64,000 nt of DNA from Sphingomonas sp. PR090111-T3T-6A (GCF_000383095.1 NZ_AORL01000021.1:62001-126000), one strand, 5' to 3'. Shown: positions 1 through 9,485, numbered from the stretch's first letter. Numbers and translations are program-made. Notes: generated from the letters alone by a model not told the origin.

Positions 1-303
1 TCGGGCATCGCTCGCGTCTCGACCCCCGAAGCCTGGCTTTCGCAATGGTCCCTCGATGACAGCCGGGTCGATGCGGTCCGGTCGGTCGGCGCGATCGATT
101 GCCCGCTCTTCGTGGTCGAGAACGGCGCCGACGACGCCGTGCCCCAGGCGCATCTGCGCGAAACCTTTGCGGCAGCCCGGTCGAAGGACCGGCAATACGC
201 CGTCATTCCGGGCGCCAGCCACAGTTATGCCGGCCAGCCCGACGCGCTTGCAGCCGTGGCGGGCGCGGTCTGCCGCTGGGCTGAGGAGAGACACGGATCA
301 TGA
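1..303 (+). CDS. Alpha/beta hydrolase, C-terminal part (partial)
   Basis: The reading frame is open from base 1 and ends in TGA at 301-303, so only the last 100 residues are present. The segment CPLFVVENGADDAVP resembles the strand carrying the catalytic acid of alpha/beta hydrolases, and the later GASHSY the loop with the catalytic histidine; the nucleophile lies outside the window. Its stop overlaps the start of the ring-cleavage dioxygenase in an ATGA junction, so it is the upstream gene of the same operon. By inference it may release an aromatic acid from an ester or similar precursor before ring cleavage. The substrate cannot be told. Confidence 0.75.
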   Translation, partial: SGIARVSTPEAWLSQWSLDDSRVDAVRSVGAIDCPLFVVENGADDAVPQAHLRETFAAARSKDRQYAVIPGASHSYAGQPDALAAVAGAVCRWAEERHGS

Positions 304-1352
304 TCAGCATTCTGCTCCCCAACGACCAGCGCGAGCAGCTGGACCAACTCTATGCGGCCATGCGCCCCGACAGCCTGACGCCTCTCTGGGAGGTGCTGGC
401 CGCACTGGTTTCGCCCACCCCGAACAGCCCGGCGATCGCCCACCACTGGCGTTTCGGCGACGCGCGACGTCACCTGATGCGGGCAGGAGACCTCATCAGC
501 GCCGAACAGGCCGAACGGCGTGTCCTCATCCTCGAAAATCCCGGCCTGCCGGGAGAATCCGCGATCACGGCAAGCCTCTATGCCGGGCTCCAGATGATCC
601 TCCCCGGCGAGGTGGCTCCGGCGCATCGGCATACCCAGAGCGCGCTCCGGTTCGTCATGGAAGGCGAGGGGGCCTATACCACGGTCGACGGCGAGCGCGC
701 GGTGATGCGCCCCTTCGATCTCGTGCTCACGCCGTCCTGGCAGTGGCACGATCATGGCAACGAGACCGCCCAGCCGATGATCTGGCTCGACGGTCTCGAC
801 ATCCCGACCGTCAGGCATTTTGCGGCGAGCTTCGCCGAAAAGACCGACAAGCCGGTCCAGGCCCGCCTTGTCGAGGACGATGACAGCCTGAGCCGTTACG
901 GCCGCAACCTCCGGCCGCTCAGGGGCAGCGTGGCGGATCGCCGTCCGGCCGATCGGCCCCTGTTCCATTATCCTTATGCCGATTGGCGGCGAAGCCTGGC
1001 CGACATGGCCGCGGGGATGCCGGACCCTCATCTCGCGCATGCGCTCGAATTCATCAATCCGGCCGATGGCGGTTCCGTGCTGCCGACCATCGCCGCGCAG
1101 GTCCAGCTGGTTCCCGCCGGCACGGCCACCCGTCCGCGCCGCGGAAGCGACGGCGCCGTCTATGTCGTGGTGGAGGGGCGTGGCACGGCCCGGATCGACG
1201 ACCGCGAGATCATCCTCCTGCCACGCGACCTGTTCGTCCTGCCTTCCTGGGCGACGCTGTCGCTCAAGGCCGAAACCGACCTGGTGCTGTTCAGCTACTC
1301 CGACCGGGCCGCGCAGGAACGCCTCGAACTCTATCGGGAAGAACGCTTGTGA
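300..1352 (+). CDS. Gentisate 1,2-dioxygenase family bicupin
   Basis: A 350-residue bicupin of the gentisate / 1-hydroxy-2-naphthoate / salicylate 1,2-dioxygenase family, which opens the aromatic ring with Fe(II) and O2, giving maleylpyruvate from gentisate. The N-terminal cupin has the metal site: [19 protein letters not shown] carries H109 and H111, and SWQWHDHG carries H150/H152. The C-terminal cupin (about 265-340) keeps the fold ([23 protein letters not shown]) but lacks the histidines, as is usual in the family. The ATG overlaps the stop of the upstream hydrolase, and fumarylpyruvate hydrolase and isomerase genes follow directly, which favours gentisate as substrate over salicylate or hydroxynaphthoate. 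Cytosolic. Confidence 0.87.
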   Translation: MISILLPNDQREQLDQLYAAMRPDSLTPLWEVLAALVSPTPNSPAIAHHWRFGDARRHLMRAGDLISAEQAERRVLILENPGLPGESAITASLYAGLQMILPGEVAPAHRHTQSALRFVMEGEGAYTTVDGERAVMRPFDLVLTPSWQWHDHGNETAQPMIWLDGLDIPTVRHFAASFAEKTDKPVQARLVEDDDSLSRYGRNLRPLRGSVADRRPADRPLFHYPYADWRRSLADMAAGMPDPHLAHALEFINPADGGSVLPTIAAQVQLVPAGTATRPRRGSDGAVYVVVEGRGTARIDDREIILLPRDLFVLPSWATLSLKAETDLVLFSYSDRAAQERLELYREERL

Positions 1353-1357
1353 GCCCT

Positions 1358-2041
1358 ATGATCGAACCCGCCCCCGCGGTTTTCGCCCCGACCAGCGATG
1401 GCCGCCAATTCCCCGTTCGCCGCATCTTCTGCGTCGGGCGCAATTATGCCGCGCATGCCCGTGAGATGGGGCGCGACCCGGATCGCGAGCCGCCCTTCTT
1501 CTTCACCAAATGGGCCGAGGCCGTCGTCCCGAACGGCTCGATCATCCCCTATCCCCCGGCGACCGCCAACTTCCATTACGAGGCCGAACTGGTCGTGGCG
1601 ATCGGCACCGGCGGCCGCAATATCCCGGTCGACGATGCGCTCGGCCATGTCTGGGGTTATGCCACCGGCAACGATCTGACGCGGCGGGATCTCCAGCTCG
1701 CGGCGCGCGACACGGGGCGCCCGTGGGATAGCGGCAAGAATGTCGAGGCGTCCGCTCCGCTGGGCCTTCTTCACCCCGTCAGTGCCATCGGTCATCCCGC
1801 GCGCGGCACGATCCGCCTGCTGGTGAACGAGGAGGTGAAGCAGGATGCCGATCTGGCGGACCTGATCTGGTCTGTGCCCGAAATCATCTCGACGCTTTCG
1901 ACCCTCTGGACGCTGGAACCGGGAGACCTGATCTTCACGGGCACGCCGGCCGGCGTGGGAGCCGTGGTGACCGGTGACGTCGTGCGGGTCGAAATCGAGG
2001 GCCTCACGGCGCTTACCGTCACGATCGGCCCGGCGGCGTGA
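1358..2041 (+). CDS. Fumarylpyruvate hydrolase (FAH fold)
   Basis: A 227-residue fumarylacetoacetate-hydrolase-fold protein of the short type that splits fumarylpyruvate into fumarate and pyruvate, the last gentisate step. [41 protein letters not shown] (two acidic metal ligands) and the C-terminal [16 protein letters not shown] are typical. I chose the ATG at 1358; a GTG at 1349 overlapping the previous stop would add three residues. The gene ends GTGA, sharing bases with the start of the isomerase. Position and length match NagK-type enzymes; acylpyruvase is the alternative. Confidence 0.85.
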   Translation: MIEPAPAVFAPTSDGRQFPVRRIFCVGRNYAAHAREMGRDPDREPPFFFTKWAEAVVPNGSIIPYPPATANFHYEAELVVAIGTGGRNIPVDDALGHVWGYATGNDLTRRDLQLAARDTGRPWDSGKNVEASAPLGLLHPVSAIGHPARGTIRLLVNEEVKQDADLADLIWSVPEIISTLSTLWTLEPGDLIFTGTPAGVGAVVTGDVVRVEIEGLTALTVTIGPAA

Positions 2042-2667
2042 TCCTTCACGGCTATTTCCGGTCCACCGCGAGCTGGCGTGTCCGCATCGTGCTGGGCCTG
2101 AAAGGCGTGGCGTTCGACCAGCGCGCACATCATTTGCGGCATGGCGATCAGCGCCGGCCGGCCTTTCTCGCGCTCAATCCGCAGGGCCTGCTTCCGGTGC
2201 TCGAGCTGGACGACGGCACGGCGCTCACCCAGTCGCTCGCGATCGCGGAATATCTGGATGAAATCCACCCGGAGCCTCCGTTGCTTCCGGCCGACCCGGT
2301 GCCGCGCGCGCATGTCCGGGCGATCGCGCAACTGATCGCCTGCGACATCCACCCGATCCAGAATCTGCGCGTGCTCGCCCGTTTGAGAGAGATGGGCCAT
2401 GACGAGGCGGCGGTCCACCGCTGGGCCGCCGACATCATACGCGACGGGCTCGATGCCTGCGAGCAGATCCTGCGCCGTTCCGACGGACCTTATTGCTTCG
2501 GGCCGGCGCCGACGCTCGCCGATGCGGTCCTCATTCCCCAACTGGCCAATGCCCGCCGCTTCGGAGCGGAAGGCGACTGGCCGCGCATCGCGGCAATCGC
2601 GGCGCACTGCGCAACCCATCCGGCCTTCATGGCCGCGGACGCCGGCGCGCAGCCGGATGCCGAATAG
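2038..2667 (+). CDS. Maleylpyruvate/maleylacetoacetate isomerase (zeta GST)
   Basis: A 209-residue zeta-class glutathione S-transferase. The N-terminal [12 protein letters not shown] holds the glutathione-contacting serines (S9, S12), a variant of the family's SSxS motif; [27 protein letters not shown] completes the thioredoxin fold, and an all-helical C-terminal domain follows. These enzymes isomerise maleylpyruvate to fumarylpyruvate or maleylacetoacetate to fumarylacetoacetate. The gene starts with GTG inside the stop of the fumarylpyruvate hydrolase, indicating translational coupling. No second copy lies near the homogentisate genes at 14-17 kb, so this one may serve both pathways (inference). 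Confidence 0.88.
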   Translation: MILHGYFRSTASWRVRIVLGLKGVAFDQRAHHLRHGDQRRPAFLALNPQGLLPVLELDDGTALTQSLAIAEYLDEIHPEPPLLPADPVPRAHVRAIAQLIACDIHPIQNLRVLARLREMGHDEAAVHRWAADIIRDGLDACEQILRRSDGPYCFGPAPTLADAVLIPQLANARRFGAEGDWPRIAAIAAHCATHPAFMAADAGAQPDAE

Positions 2668-2677
2668 GAGCCACTCC

Positions 2678-3517
2678 ATGAAGTTCATCAGTTTCCGTTT
2701 CGCCGGCCTGGCCCGTTGGGGCGTCCTGCGGGACGACGGAGCCGTCATCGACCTGTCCGGGGCAGGTCTGGGGGCAACCCTTCGCGAGGCGATCGGCGGC
2801 GGATTGATCGGTGCGGCGCGGGACCGTGCCGCGAAGTCCGAGCCTCTGTGCCGCTCCGATCAAGTGGAACTGGACAGCCCTCTGCCGGACGCGGGCAAGA
2901 TCCTCGCGGTCGGCGCGAATTACAGCGATCATGCGGCCGAGATGAACCGGGATGTCGGCGGTGACCCGCAATTCTTCATCCGCCTGCCTTCGAGCCTCGT
3001 CCCGCACGGCGCGCCGATCCTGAAGCCCAGGGTATCGGATCATCTCGATTATGAGGGAGAGTTGGCGATCGTGGTCGGCAAGCCCGGACGGCACATCGCC
3101 CTGGCGGACGCGCTCGATCATATCGCCGGCTATACCATCTTCAACGACGGGACGATCCGCGACTATCAGCAGGTGTCCCTGCCCGTGGGCAAGAATTTCG
3201 ACGCGAGCGGATCGATCGGGCCCTGGTTCGTTCCCGCCGATCAGGTGCGGTTTCCGCTCACGCTCGAAACCCGCGTGAACGGCGAGGTCCGCCAGCACAA
3301 CAATACGGACAACTTCACCTTCGGCCCCGCGCGGCTCATCGAATATGCCTCGCGCTTCACGCGGCTGGAGGCGGGCGACATCATCGCGAGCGGCACGCCC
3401 GCAGGTGTCGGCGCGCGCCGCGTGCCGCCGAGCTGGCTCAAGGCCGGCGATGTCCTGGAGGTCGAGATCTCGCAGATCGGCACGCTGCGCCATGAGATCG
3501 CCCATGAGCCTGCATGA
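2678..3517 (+). CDS. Second FAH-family hydrolase
   Basis: A 279-residue protein with a short N-terminal domain and a fumarylacetoacetase-fold C-terminal domain: KILAVGANYSDHAAEM, DHLDYEGELAIVVG (metal-binding acids), [29 protein letters not shown]. Family members hydrolyse acylpyruvates or act as 2-oxo-hept-4-ene-dioate hydratase/isomerase types. It begins ten bases after the isomerase, and the GntR gene follows at once, so it belongs to the operon. Two FAH-fold enzymes here suggest either a second ring-cleavage product, for example a substituted gentisate, or a side reaction. The exact substrate is unknown. Confidence 0.8.
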   Translation: MKFISFRFAGLARWGVLRDDGAVIDLSGAGLGATLREAIGGGLIGAARDRAAKSEPLCRSDQVELDSPLPDAGKILAVGANYSDHAAEMNRDVGGDPQFFIRLPSSLVPHGAPILKPRVSDHLDYEGELAIVVGKPGRHIALADALDHIAGYTIFNDGTIRDYQQVSLPVGKNFDASGSIGPWFVPADQVRFPLTLETRVNGEVRQHNNTDNFTFGPARLIEYASRFTRLEAGDIIASGTPAGVGARRVPPSWLKAGDVLEVEISQIGTLRHEIAHEPA

Positions 3518-3575
3518 ACCTGTCGGGCGGGAGGTTGCCAAGCCGCCGGCGTTTCGGGCACCGATGCCAGTTGCC

Positions 3576-4268
3576 ATGGAATCCACAGCCACCTCGCCAT
3601 CGCTGACGCGCAAGGCGGTCGATCATGTGCGTGACCTGATCGTGCGCGGTGAATTGCCGCCGCGTTCCCGCGTGCAGGAGAAGCAGCTTTGCGACATGCT
3701 GGGCCTCTCGCGCACGCCCTTGCGCGAGGCGCTCAAGGTTCTCGCGACGGAAAATCTCGTCGAACTGCTGCCGCGCCGTGGCGCGAGGGTCACCGCGCTC
3801 GATCCCAAGCGGCTGCGCGAGCAATTCACGGTCATCGCCATGGTCGAGGCGGAGGCCGCGCGTATCCTCTGCCGGTCGGGCACGGCCGAGCAGATCCGCG
3901 ACCTGCGCGTGATCCATGATGCGCTGAAGTCCGCCTATGTGAGCCACGATCCGGCGCGCTACTATCTTTCGAACGAGCAGTTCCATCGGGCGGTGGTCGT
4001 CCAGAGCGGCAACGAGACGCTGGCGGAAATCCATGCCGGGCTGATCGTTCACCTGCATCGCGCCCGGCACTTCGCGCTCACGATGCGCGACGTGAACCTC
4101 GAATTTGCGCATGACCATGATGAGATCATCGAAGCCATCGAGCGGCGCGACGCGGATGCCGCGGGGCGCCGGATGACCGAACATCAGGCGGGGGTGGCCG
4201 ATCATGTTCTCGCGGCCCTCCGGCCAGTTTCGACTTCCGCTGCCAAGGGGGCATGCCATGAAGATTGA
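3576..4268 (+). CDS. GntR-family (FCD) transcriptional regulator
   Basis: About 230 residues: a winged-helix domain (VDHVRDLIVRGELPPRSRVQ, LGLSRTPLREALKVLATE, VELLPRRGARVT) and an all-helical FCD ligand domain whose histidines and acids (FHRAVV, FAHDHDEIIEAI, MTEHQ) would hold a metal-bound carboxylate. I took the ATG at 3576 because it puts the DNA-binding domain near the N-terminus as in relatives; in-frame ATGs at 3504 (overlapping the previous stop) and 3564 are possible. Its end overlaps the transporter start by 11 bases. It probably controls the gentisate operon in response to a pathway acid (inference). Confidence 0.85.
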   Translation: MESTATSPSLTRKAVDHVRDLIVRGELPPRSRVQEKQLCDMLGLSRTPLREALKVLATENLVELLPRRGARVTALDPKRLREQFTVIAMVEAEAARILCRSGTAEQIRDLRVIHDALKSAYVSHDPARYYLSNEQFHRAVVVQSGNETLAEIHAGLIVHLHRARHFALTMRDVNLEFAHDHDEIIEAIERRDADAAGRRMTEHQAGVADHVLAALRPVSTSAAKGACHED

Positions 4269-5253
4269 CGGCTTCGTCCTCGCCATGCTGGGCGCGGTCG
4301 CGCTAGCCGTCGCGATGCCGTGGCTCGGGACCCAGGACGGCCCGCTGCATCTCGGCCTCGTGACGACGATCGGCATCGCGTTCGTCTTCTTCCTCCATGG
4401 CGCGGCTCTCTCGCCGGCCGCGATGAGGGCCGGCGCTGCGAGCTGGCGCCTCCACCTCGTGGTTCATGGCAGCACCTTCCTGCTGTTTCCGGCGATCGGC
4501 GCCATGCTGTTCTTCGGGCTTTCCGGGGTCCTCGCGCCCGAGATACGGCTTGGCATCTTCTATCTCTGCGCCCTGTCGTCGACCATCTCCTCTTCCGTCG
4601 CGATGACCGCGATCGGCCGCGGGAACGTGTCGGCGGCGATCTTCGATGCGACGCTCTCCGGGCTGCTCGGCATGGTTCTCACGCCGTTCCTCGTCAGTCT
4701 GGTCGCCAAGACCGCGACGGGGCACCTGCCGCTTCTGCCCGCCATCTGGGACGTGATGAAGACGCTGCTCCTGCCCTTTGCGGCGGGGCAGATCATGCGC
4801 CCGCTCGTCGGCGGCTTCGTGGCGAGGCGCAAGAGCTGGGCGTCGAAGGCCGATCGCTTCGTCATCCTGCTCATCGTCTATTCCGCCTTCTGTGAATCCA
4901 CGGCGGCGGGCCTCTGGTCGCATTATGCGCCGACGACGCTCCTCGTCATCGCGCTCCTCGTGCTGGTGCTGCTCGGGAGCGTGATCAGCCTGACCACTTT
5001 CGTCAGCCGCCTGCTCGGTTTCAGCCGTGCCGACGAGGTCACGGCCGTGTTCTGCGGGTCCAAGAAAAGCCTGGCGAACGGCGCGCCGATCGCGCGGGTG
5101 CTGTTCGGCCAGAACCCCGCACTGGGCATGATCGTGCTGCCGCTGATGATGTATCATCAGGCTCAGCTCATTGTCTGTTCCATGCTGGCGCGCCGCTACG
5201 CCGAGAAGGCCGAGCGGGAAGGACAAGGCGTCGAGGCGATCGGCATGGCCTGA
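4258..5253 (+). CDS. Bile acid:sodium symporter-like (SBF-like) transporter
   Basis: A 331-residue polytopic inner-membrane protein with about ten hydrophobic segments, related to the YfeH / SBF-like branch of the bile acid:sodium symporter family. FVFFLHGAALS near the N-terminus, LSSTISSSVAMT and VFCGSKKSLANGAPIA are family signatures of the crossing helices. AAGGGG sits 8-14 bases before the ATG, which overlaps the end of the GntR gene. Being last in the gentisate operon it is likely the uptake system for an aromatic acid or its precursor, but the ligand is not visible in the sequence. Confidence 0.83.
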   Translation: MKIDGFVLAMLGAVALAVAMPWLGTQDGPLHLGLVTTIGIAFVFFLHGAALSPAAMRAGAASWRLHLVVHGSTFLLFPAIGAMLFFGLSGVLAPEIRLGIFYLCALSSTISSSVAMTAIGRGNVSAAIFDATLSGLLGMVLTPFLVSLVAKTATGHLPLLPAIWDVMKTLLLPFAAGQIMRPLVGGFVARRKSWASKADRFVILLIVYSAFCESTAAGLWSHYAPTTLLVIALLVLVLLGSVISLTTFVSRLLGFSRADEVTAVFCGSKKSLANGAPIARVLFGQNPALGMIVLPLMMYHQAQLIVCSMLARRYAEKAEREGQGVEAIGMA

Positions 5254-5257
5254 ACGA

Positions 5258-5295
5258 CGCCGGACTCTCAATGAGCCCGGCGGCTTGTCTTTAAG
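5258..5295. terminator. Hairpin between convergent genes
   Basis: CGCCGG at 5258-5263 pairs with CCGGCG at 5277-5282, and an inner CTC/GAG pair extends the stem. A T-rich run (TTGTCTTTA) follows on the plus strand. It lies between the convergent SBF-like transporter and the ThDP enzyme and overlaps the last bases of the latter, so it may end the gentisate operon. Confidence 0.4.
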
Positions 5296-6961
5296 GCCAG
5301 ACGCGCTCGCCGGGGCCGGCCTTGCCTCTGACGCGCGGCAGCATGATGAGCGGCCAGGGGCTCGGCATCTCATCGACCGGCACATGGACGAGGGCAGGCT
5401 CGTTGGCGGCGATCGCTTCGCGCAAGGTCCGCTCGAGTGCCGCCGGTGTGGTCGCCCGGACCGCGCGGACGCCGAAACTCCGCGCATAGGCCACGAAGTC
5501 CGGATTGTGCAGGCTGTCGGCGATGCGGCGGCCGCCATAGGCCTGATCTTGGATGCGCCGGACATTGCCGAAGGCGCCATCGTCAAACAGGACCGTGACG
5601 AGCGCGATCCCATGCTTGGCCGCGGTGGCGAGCTCGAACGCCTGATAGCCGAAGCCGCCATCGCCGGCGATCGCCACCACCGGCCGGTCGCCGACCGCGA
5701 CCTTGGCTCCGAGCGCGGTGCCGAAGCCATAGCCGAGATTGTCCTGCTGGCCGCCCGAGATGAAGGTGCGGGGCAGGGCGGCCTGATAGCCGAGGCGCGC
5801 GGCGAAGCCCATCTGGGTGACTTCGTCGACGAGAATGCCCTCTGGCGGTAAAGCCCGGCGGATCGCGGCGAGATACGCCATTTGCGGCGCGAGACGGCCA
5901 AGCTCTTCGGCCATCCATCCGCGTTCGGCCGCCAGATCGCGGTGAGGACGCGGAGAAAGGTGACGGGGAAGGGCGTTGGCGAGAGCGTCCAGGGCAGCCT
6001 GAGCGTCCGCGACGATCGAGCAGTCCGGATTGCGGAACCGCCCGGGCTCTTCCGGATCGATGTCGATCCGGATGATCTTCAGTTCCTCATCTACCCCCCA
6101 GACGCTTTGCTGGGTATGAAGCCGGGTTCCGACCGCGAGCACCACGTCCGCATCCCGCCAGAGCCTGTGCGCCAGCGGGAGATTGACCGAAAGCGGATGT
6201 GTGCCCGGGAGCACGCCATGGCCCCGCCGATAACAGCCGACCGGAGCCTGCAGCATCTCGGCGACCCGGATAAGCGACTGGCTCGCATCCTGCGCGCCGC
6301 CGCCGACCATGATGAGCGGGCGTTTCGCGGTCCCCAGCAGGCGCGCCGCCTGCTCGATCGCGTCGCTGTCGACCTCGGGCTGGAGAAGCGGGAGGGGCGC
6401 CGCGGCCTTGCCCGGGCCGCGGGTTGGCCAGACGTCGATGGCGCATTCGAGAGCGACGGGGCCGGGACGGCCCGACCGGGCCAACTGGAGCGCGGAGGCG
6501 AGCCTGGCGCCGGCATCCGCGGGTCCGCCGATCCGCTGCGCGTCCTTGGTCAGATGGCGCAGGAGGCCCAGTTGGTCGCGGATTTCGTGAAGATGGCCAT
6601 GTCCCCGTTCCATCGCGTTCGAGGGGATTTGCCCTGCCAGCGCCAGAACCGGCGCCTGCATCCCATAAGCGGTGAGAAGGGCGGCCGACGCGTTGAGGAT
6701 GCCCGGCCCCGGCACGGCCGCGAAAGCCTGAGGCCGGCCCGTCGCGAGCGCCGCGCCGAGCGCCATGTAGCCCGTCGTCTGCTCATGCCGTGCGTGGATC
6801 GTCCGGATGCGGCCGCGCGCGACGTAGAGCGCATCGAACAACGCATCATTGTGGATGCCGGGAACGCCAAACAGCAGATCGATCCCATGCGCGACGAGCG
6901 TCTCGACCGTCAGTTCCGCCGTGTTTCTTGCTGCAAATTCTCGTGACACTGGCATCCTCAT
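5291..6961 (-). CDS. Thiamine diphosphate-dependent enzyme (decarboxylase/ALS-like)
   Basis: A 556-residue three-domain ThDP enzyme. The N-terminal Pyr domain has the activating glutamate in ARHEQTTGYMALGAAL; a central Rossmann-like domain (ARLLGTAKRPLIMVGGG) follows; the C-terminal PP domain has GDGGFGYQAFELATAA...DDGAFGN, the Mg/ThDP motif. It is of the acetolactate synthase / benzoylformate decarboxylase type with no clear marker for either. It sits amid aromatic acid genes with an aldehyde dehydrogenase 3.5 kb away, so decarboxylation of an aromatic 2-oxoacid is a reasonable guess. Divergent from the DUF1330 gene across only 34 bases. An ATG two codons further in is also possible. Confidence 0.82.
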   Translation of the reverse strand: MRMPVSREFAARNTAELTVETLVAHGIDLLFGVPGIHNDALFDALYVARGRIRTIHARHEQTTGYMALGAALATGRPQAFAAVPGPGILNASAALLTAYGMQAPVLALAGQIPSNAMERGHGHLHEIRDQLGLLRHLTKDAQRIGGPADAGARLASALQLARSGRPGPVALECAIDVWPTRGPGKAAAPLPLLQPEVDSDAIEQAARLLGTAKRPLIMVGGGAQDASQSLIRVAEMLQAPVGCYRRGHGVLPGTHPLSVNLPLAHRLWRDADVVLAVGTRLHTQQSVWGVDEELKIIRIDIDPEEPGRFRNPDCSIVADAQAALDALANALPRHLSPRPHRDLAAERGWMAEELGRLAPQMAYLAAIRRALPPEGILVDEVTQMGFAARLGYQAALPRTFISGGQQDNLGYGFGTALGAKVAVGDRPVVAIAGDGGFGYQAFELATAAKHGIALVTVLFDDGAFGNVRRIQDQAYGGRRIADSLHNPDFVAYARSFGVRAVRATTPAALERTLREAIAANEPALVHVPVDEMPSPWPLIMLPRVRGKAGPGERVWP

Positions 6962-6995
6962 TATCTAATAATGAATCAAGCAAACCGGAGTAAAA

Positions 6996-7301
6996 ATGAT
7001 GAAACCAGCATATTGGATTGCCAGATCGAGAATAATTGATCCGGAGAAATATTTTGAATACGTAAGAAAGGCTGGCCCTGCATCGCAGCAATATGGGTCA
7101 AGGATACTTTCGCGGGGTGGGCGCTTTGAGATCCTCGAAGGATCGAGGGAGTTTGAACGCTTCGTGCTCGTCCAATATCCTTCGTTCGATGCGGCCATGG
7201 AGTTCTATCATTCGCAGGCCTATCAGGAGGCGGCGGCTTTCCGTCTGGCCGGTGCGGGGATCAACGAGCTGGTGATCGTCGAGGGCGAGGACAGCGGTTG
7301 A
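6996..7301 (+). CDS. DUF1330 family protein
   Basis: A 101-residue small alpha/beta-barrel (dimeric ferredoxin-like) protein: AYWIARSRIIDPEKYFEYVRK, GGRFEILEG, FVLVQYPSFDAAMEFYHSQAYQ are DUF1330 hallmarks. The biochemical role of the family is not established; members often accompany catabolic genes. The first 35 or so codons are markedly AT-rich (ATA, AGA, AAA, TTT, GTA), the rest GC-rich like the neighbourhood. It is divergent from the ThDP gene and convergent with the next hydrolase, ending four bases before it, so it is transcribed alone. Confidence 0.8.
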   Translation: MMKPAYWIARSRIIDPEKYFEYVRKAGPASQQYGSRILSRGGRFEILEGSREFERFVLVQYPSFDAAMEFYHSQAYQEAAAFRLAGAGINELVIVEGEDSG

Positions 7302-7305
7302 CCGC

Positions 7306-8082
7306 TCAGCCGAGTTTCTCCCGGAAGAAGGGAATGAAGCGGCTCGCCAGATGATCATAGGCGAAGCCGCTGGGGACGACCTCTCCGAAGTGGCCAAGCA
7401 CCGGGAAGAGTTCGAGCGTCACATCGCGGTTGCCCGCCGCCTCGACCTTGTCGCGCACCATGATCGACTGCTCGACGGGTGCATGCATGTCGTGCTCCCC
7501 GTGGAGCAGCAGCAGCGGCTGGACGATGCCCGCCACATGGTCGATGGCCTGGATATGTTCGTAAAATGCGCGCCGGGTAACGGGATCGCCCAGCCAGCCG
7601 GTGATCAGCTTGTGGCGCGCCGGGGCGAACGCCGCCGTTCCATAGGCCTGCTGGAGGAAGTCCGACACGGTCCCGAAGGTCGCGATCGCCCTGAAGCGAT
7701 GGTCGGCCGCTGCGGCGCGAAGCGCAGCATTGCCGCCGCGAGAGACGCCGAACAGGCCGATGCGATCCGGGTCCACGAACGGCTGCCCGGCAAGCCAGTC
7801 ATAGGCGAGCGAGATGTCGTCGGCATCATGGGTCGGCAAAGCTCCGCGATAATTCATGCTGAGCACATGGAAGCCCGCGGATCTCAGCCGCGAAGCCGCC
7901 CATTCGATGATCTCGAACATGCCGGTGCCCATGCCGCCGGGGCAGGCGACGATCGTCGGCGACGGGGCGTTCCCGTCCGCCCTGTAGAGCATCGTGTCGA
8001 ACGTGCCGCCGTCGGGAAGGGGGACGGTTTCCGCGGTGCCTGTCAGGATCACGGGGCCTCCGTCGCGAGGTGTCAGGTTCAT
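7306..8082 (-). CDS. Alpha/beta hydrolase (dienelactone hydrolase-like)
   Basis: A 258-residue alpha/beta hydrolase: TIVACPGGMGTGMF (oxyanion-side loop), GLFGVSRGGNAAL with the nucleophilic serine, LLLLHGEHDMHAP with the acid, and LGHFGEV with the histidine, a complete triad. No signal peptide. Its ATG overlaps the TGA of the upstream aromatic acid transporter (ATGA), so the two form an operon on the minus strand; the hydrolase probably acts on the imported compound. Ester, lactone or C-C bond hydrolysis cannot be told apart from sequence alone. Confidence 0.82.
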   Translation of the reverse strand: MNLTPRDGGPVILTGTAETVPLPDGGTFDTMLYRADGNAPSPTIVACPGGMGTGMFEIIEWAASRLRSAGFHVLSMNYRGALPTHDADDISLAYDWLAGQPFVDPDRIGLFGVSRGGNAALRAAAADHRFRAIATFGTVSDFLQQAYGTAAFAPARHKLITGWLGDPVTRRAFYEHIQAIDHVAGIVQPLLLLHGEHDMHAPVEQSIMVRDKVEAAGNRDVTLELFPVLGHFGEVVPSGFAYDHLASRFIPFFREKLG

Positions 8083-9485
8083 GCGATGCCTCTGTTCTTG
8101 ATGAGATGCGCGGGTGCCGGGGCTTGCTGCGTGGCGAGGAAGGCGAGGGCGATGGCGCTCAGCATTCCGGGGATGACGCCTGCGAACAGGATATGGGCAG
8201 GATCGATTTTCGCGCTGAGCAGGATGCCGCCCAATGCAGGCCCGAGGAGCGATCCGCAGCGCGCGACGGCATTGTTGAAGCCGATGCCTGTGCCGCGCAG
8301 CGCTGTCGGGAAGAAGGCCGTGATATAGGCGGACAGCGTGATCTGCGAACCGATCAGGAAAAAGCCGCTGGCCGCGAGGCTGGCCATCAGGAGGACGAGG
8401 GGCACGCCATCGATCATGGTCGCCGCTCCCGCGCAAAGGATCGAGGCGACCGCGCAGAGATAGGACAGGGCAAGGACCGCCGAGCCGCGCATGCGGCCGT
8501 CGACCACCCTCGCGATCGCGAGGCTTCCCACGATCCCGGACAGATTGAGGATGATGGTGCCCAGAATAGCATCGCTCATGGGGATGCCGGCCCGCTCAAG
8601 CAGCGTCGGCGTCCAGTTCACGAGCATGAAGGATAGAAGCAGGCTCGTGAACATCGCGGCCGAAAGCAGGATCGTTCCTGCCGCGAGGCCATCGCGGAAC
8701 AAGGCTCCGATCGTGGCCCGCGCGACATTCCGCTCGGGCAGGACGAAGCGCGTGGCCGACGTGGCGGGAAGCGCGGGCGCAATACGCAGCAGGATCGTCC
8801 GCAGCCTCAGGTCCGCGCCGTGCTTCAGCGCCAGGAAGCGGATGGATTCCGGCATGCCGATCGCGAGCAAGGGGACAAGCAGCACGGGCGCGATGCCGGC
8901 CACCAGGAGCATCGCACGCCAATCGGCGACGGCGAGCATGGTGGGTGCGAGCAGGCCTCCGAGCACCGCGCCGAGCGGCGTTCCCCAGGTTATAATCGAG
9001 ACGATCGTCGAGCGGCGGCGTGCCGGCGCATATTCGGCGGCGATCGCCAGCATGTTGGGGAACGCGCCGCCGAGCCCCAATCCGGCCAGGAAGCGCAGCA
9101 GCACCAGCGAGGTTATGCCCGTCGCGAATGCGCAGGAGATGGTGAGCGCGCCGAACCACAATATGGCCGCCATCACGAGATTCTTGCGGCCGACCCGATC
9201 GGCCAGCAGCCCGAGGCTCGCGGCACCGATCGCGGCCCCGAGCAGCGTGGCGCTGAAGACGAGCCCGAAGGATGCATGGGAGACGCCCCATTCTTTCGTG
9301 ATCGCGGGCGCCAGGAACGACATCACCATGGTGTCGAAACCATCGAAGATCGAGGCGATCAGCGTCAGGGTGAAGACGCGCCACTGAAGAGGGCTGATGG
9401 ACGCGGCGTCGATCGTCGCCGCAACGTCGATCTCGGCGGCGGCCAGCGCCTGCGGGTGATGCCCTTGCAGCAAAATCCTCTCCAT
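8079..9485 (-). CDS. MFS transporter, aromatic acid:H+ symporter (AAHS) type
   Basis: A 468-residue, 12-helix major facilitator. IFDGFDTMVMSFLAPAI in helix 1 is the aspartate-containing AAHS signature, and the loop 2-3 motif GLLADRVGRK follows; members carry benzoate-type acids with protons. I took the start at 9485 (MERILLQG), preceded by a GAGAG element; an ATG at 9539 would add 18 basic residues. First gene of a two-gene operon with the following hydrolase. Its promoter region holds a perfect 14-base palindrome. Confidence 0.85.
   Translation of the reverse strand: MERILLQGHHPQALAAAEIDVAATIDAASISPLQWRVFTLTLIASIFDGFDTMVMSFLAPAITKEWGVSHASFGLVFSATLLGAAIGAASLGLLADRVGRKNLVMAAILWFGALTISCAFATGITSLVLLRFLAGLGLGGAFPNMLAIAAEYAPARRRSTIVSIITWGTPLGAVLGGLLAPTMLAVADWRAMLLVAGIAPVLLVPLLAIGMPESIRFLALKHGADLRLRTILLRIAPALPATSATRFVLPERNVARATIGALFRDGLAAGTILLSAAMFTSLLLSFMLVNWTPTLLERAGIPMSDAILGTIILNLSGIVGSLAIARVVDGRMRGSAVLALSYLCAVASILCAGAATMIDGVPLVLLMASLAASGFFLIGSQITLSAYITAFFPTALRGTGIGFNNAVARCGSLLGPALGGILLSAKIDPAHILFAGVIPGMLSAIALAFLATQQAPAPAHLIKNRGIA

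Noticed and set aside
7481-7488. Another TGCATGCA inside the minus-strand hydrolase gene
   Set aside because: It lies in coding sequence where a Met/His codon run explains it; not counted among operator candidates.
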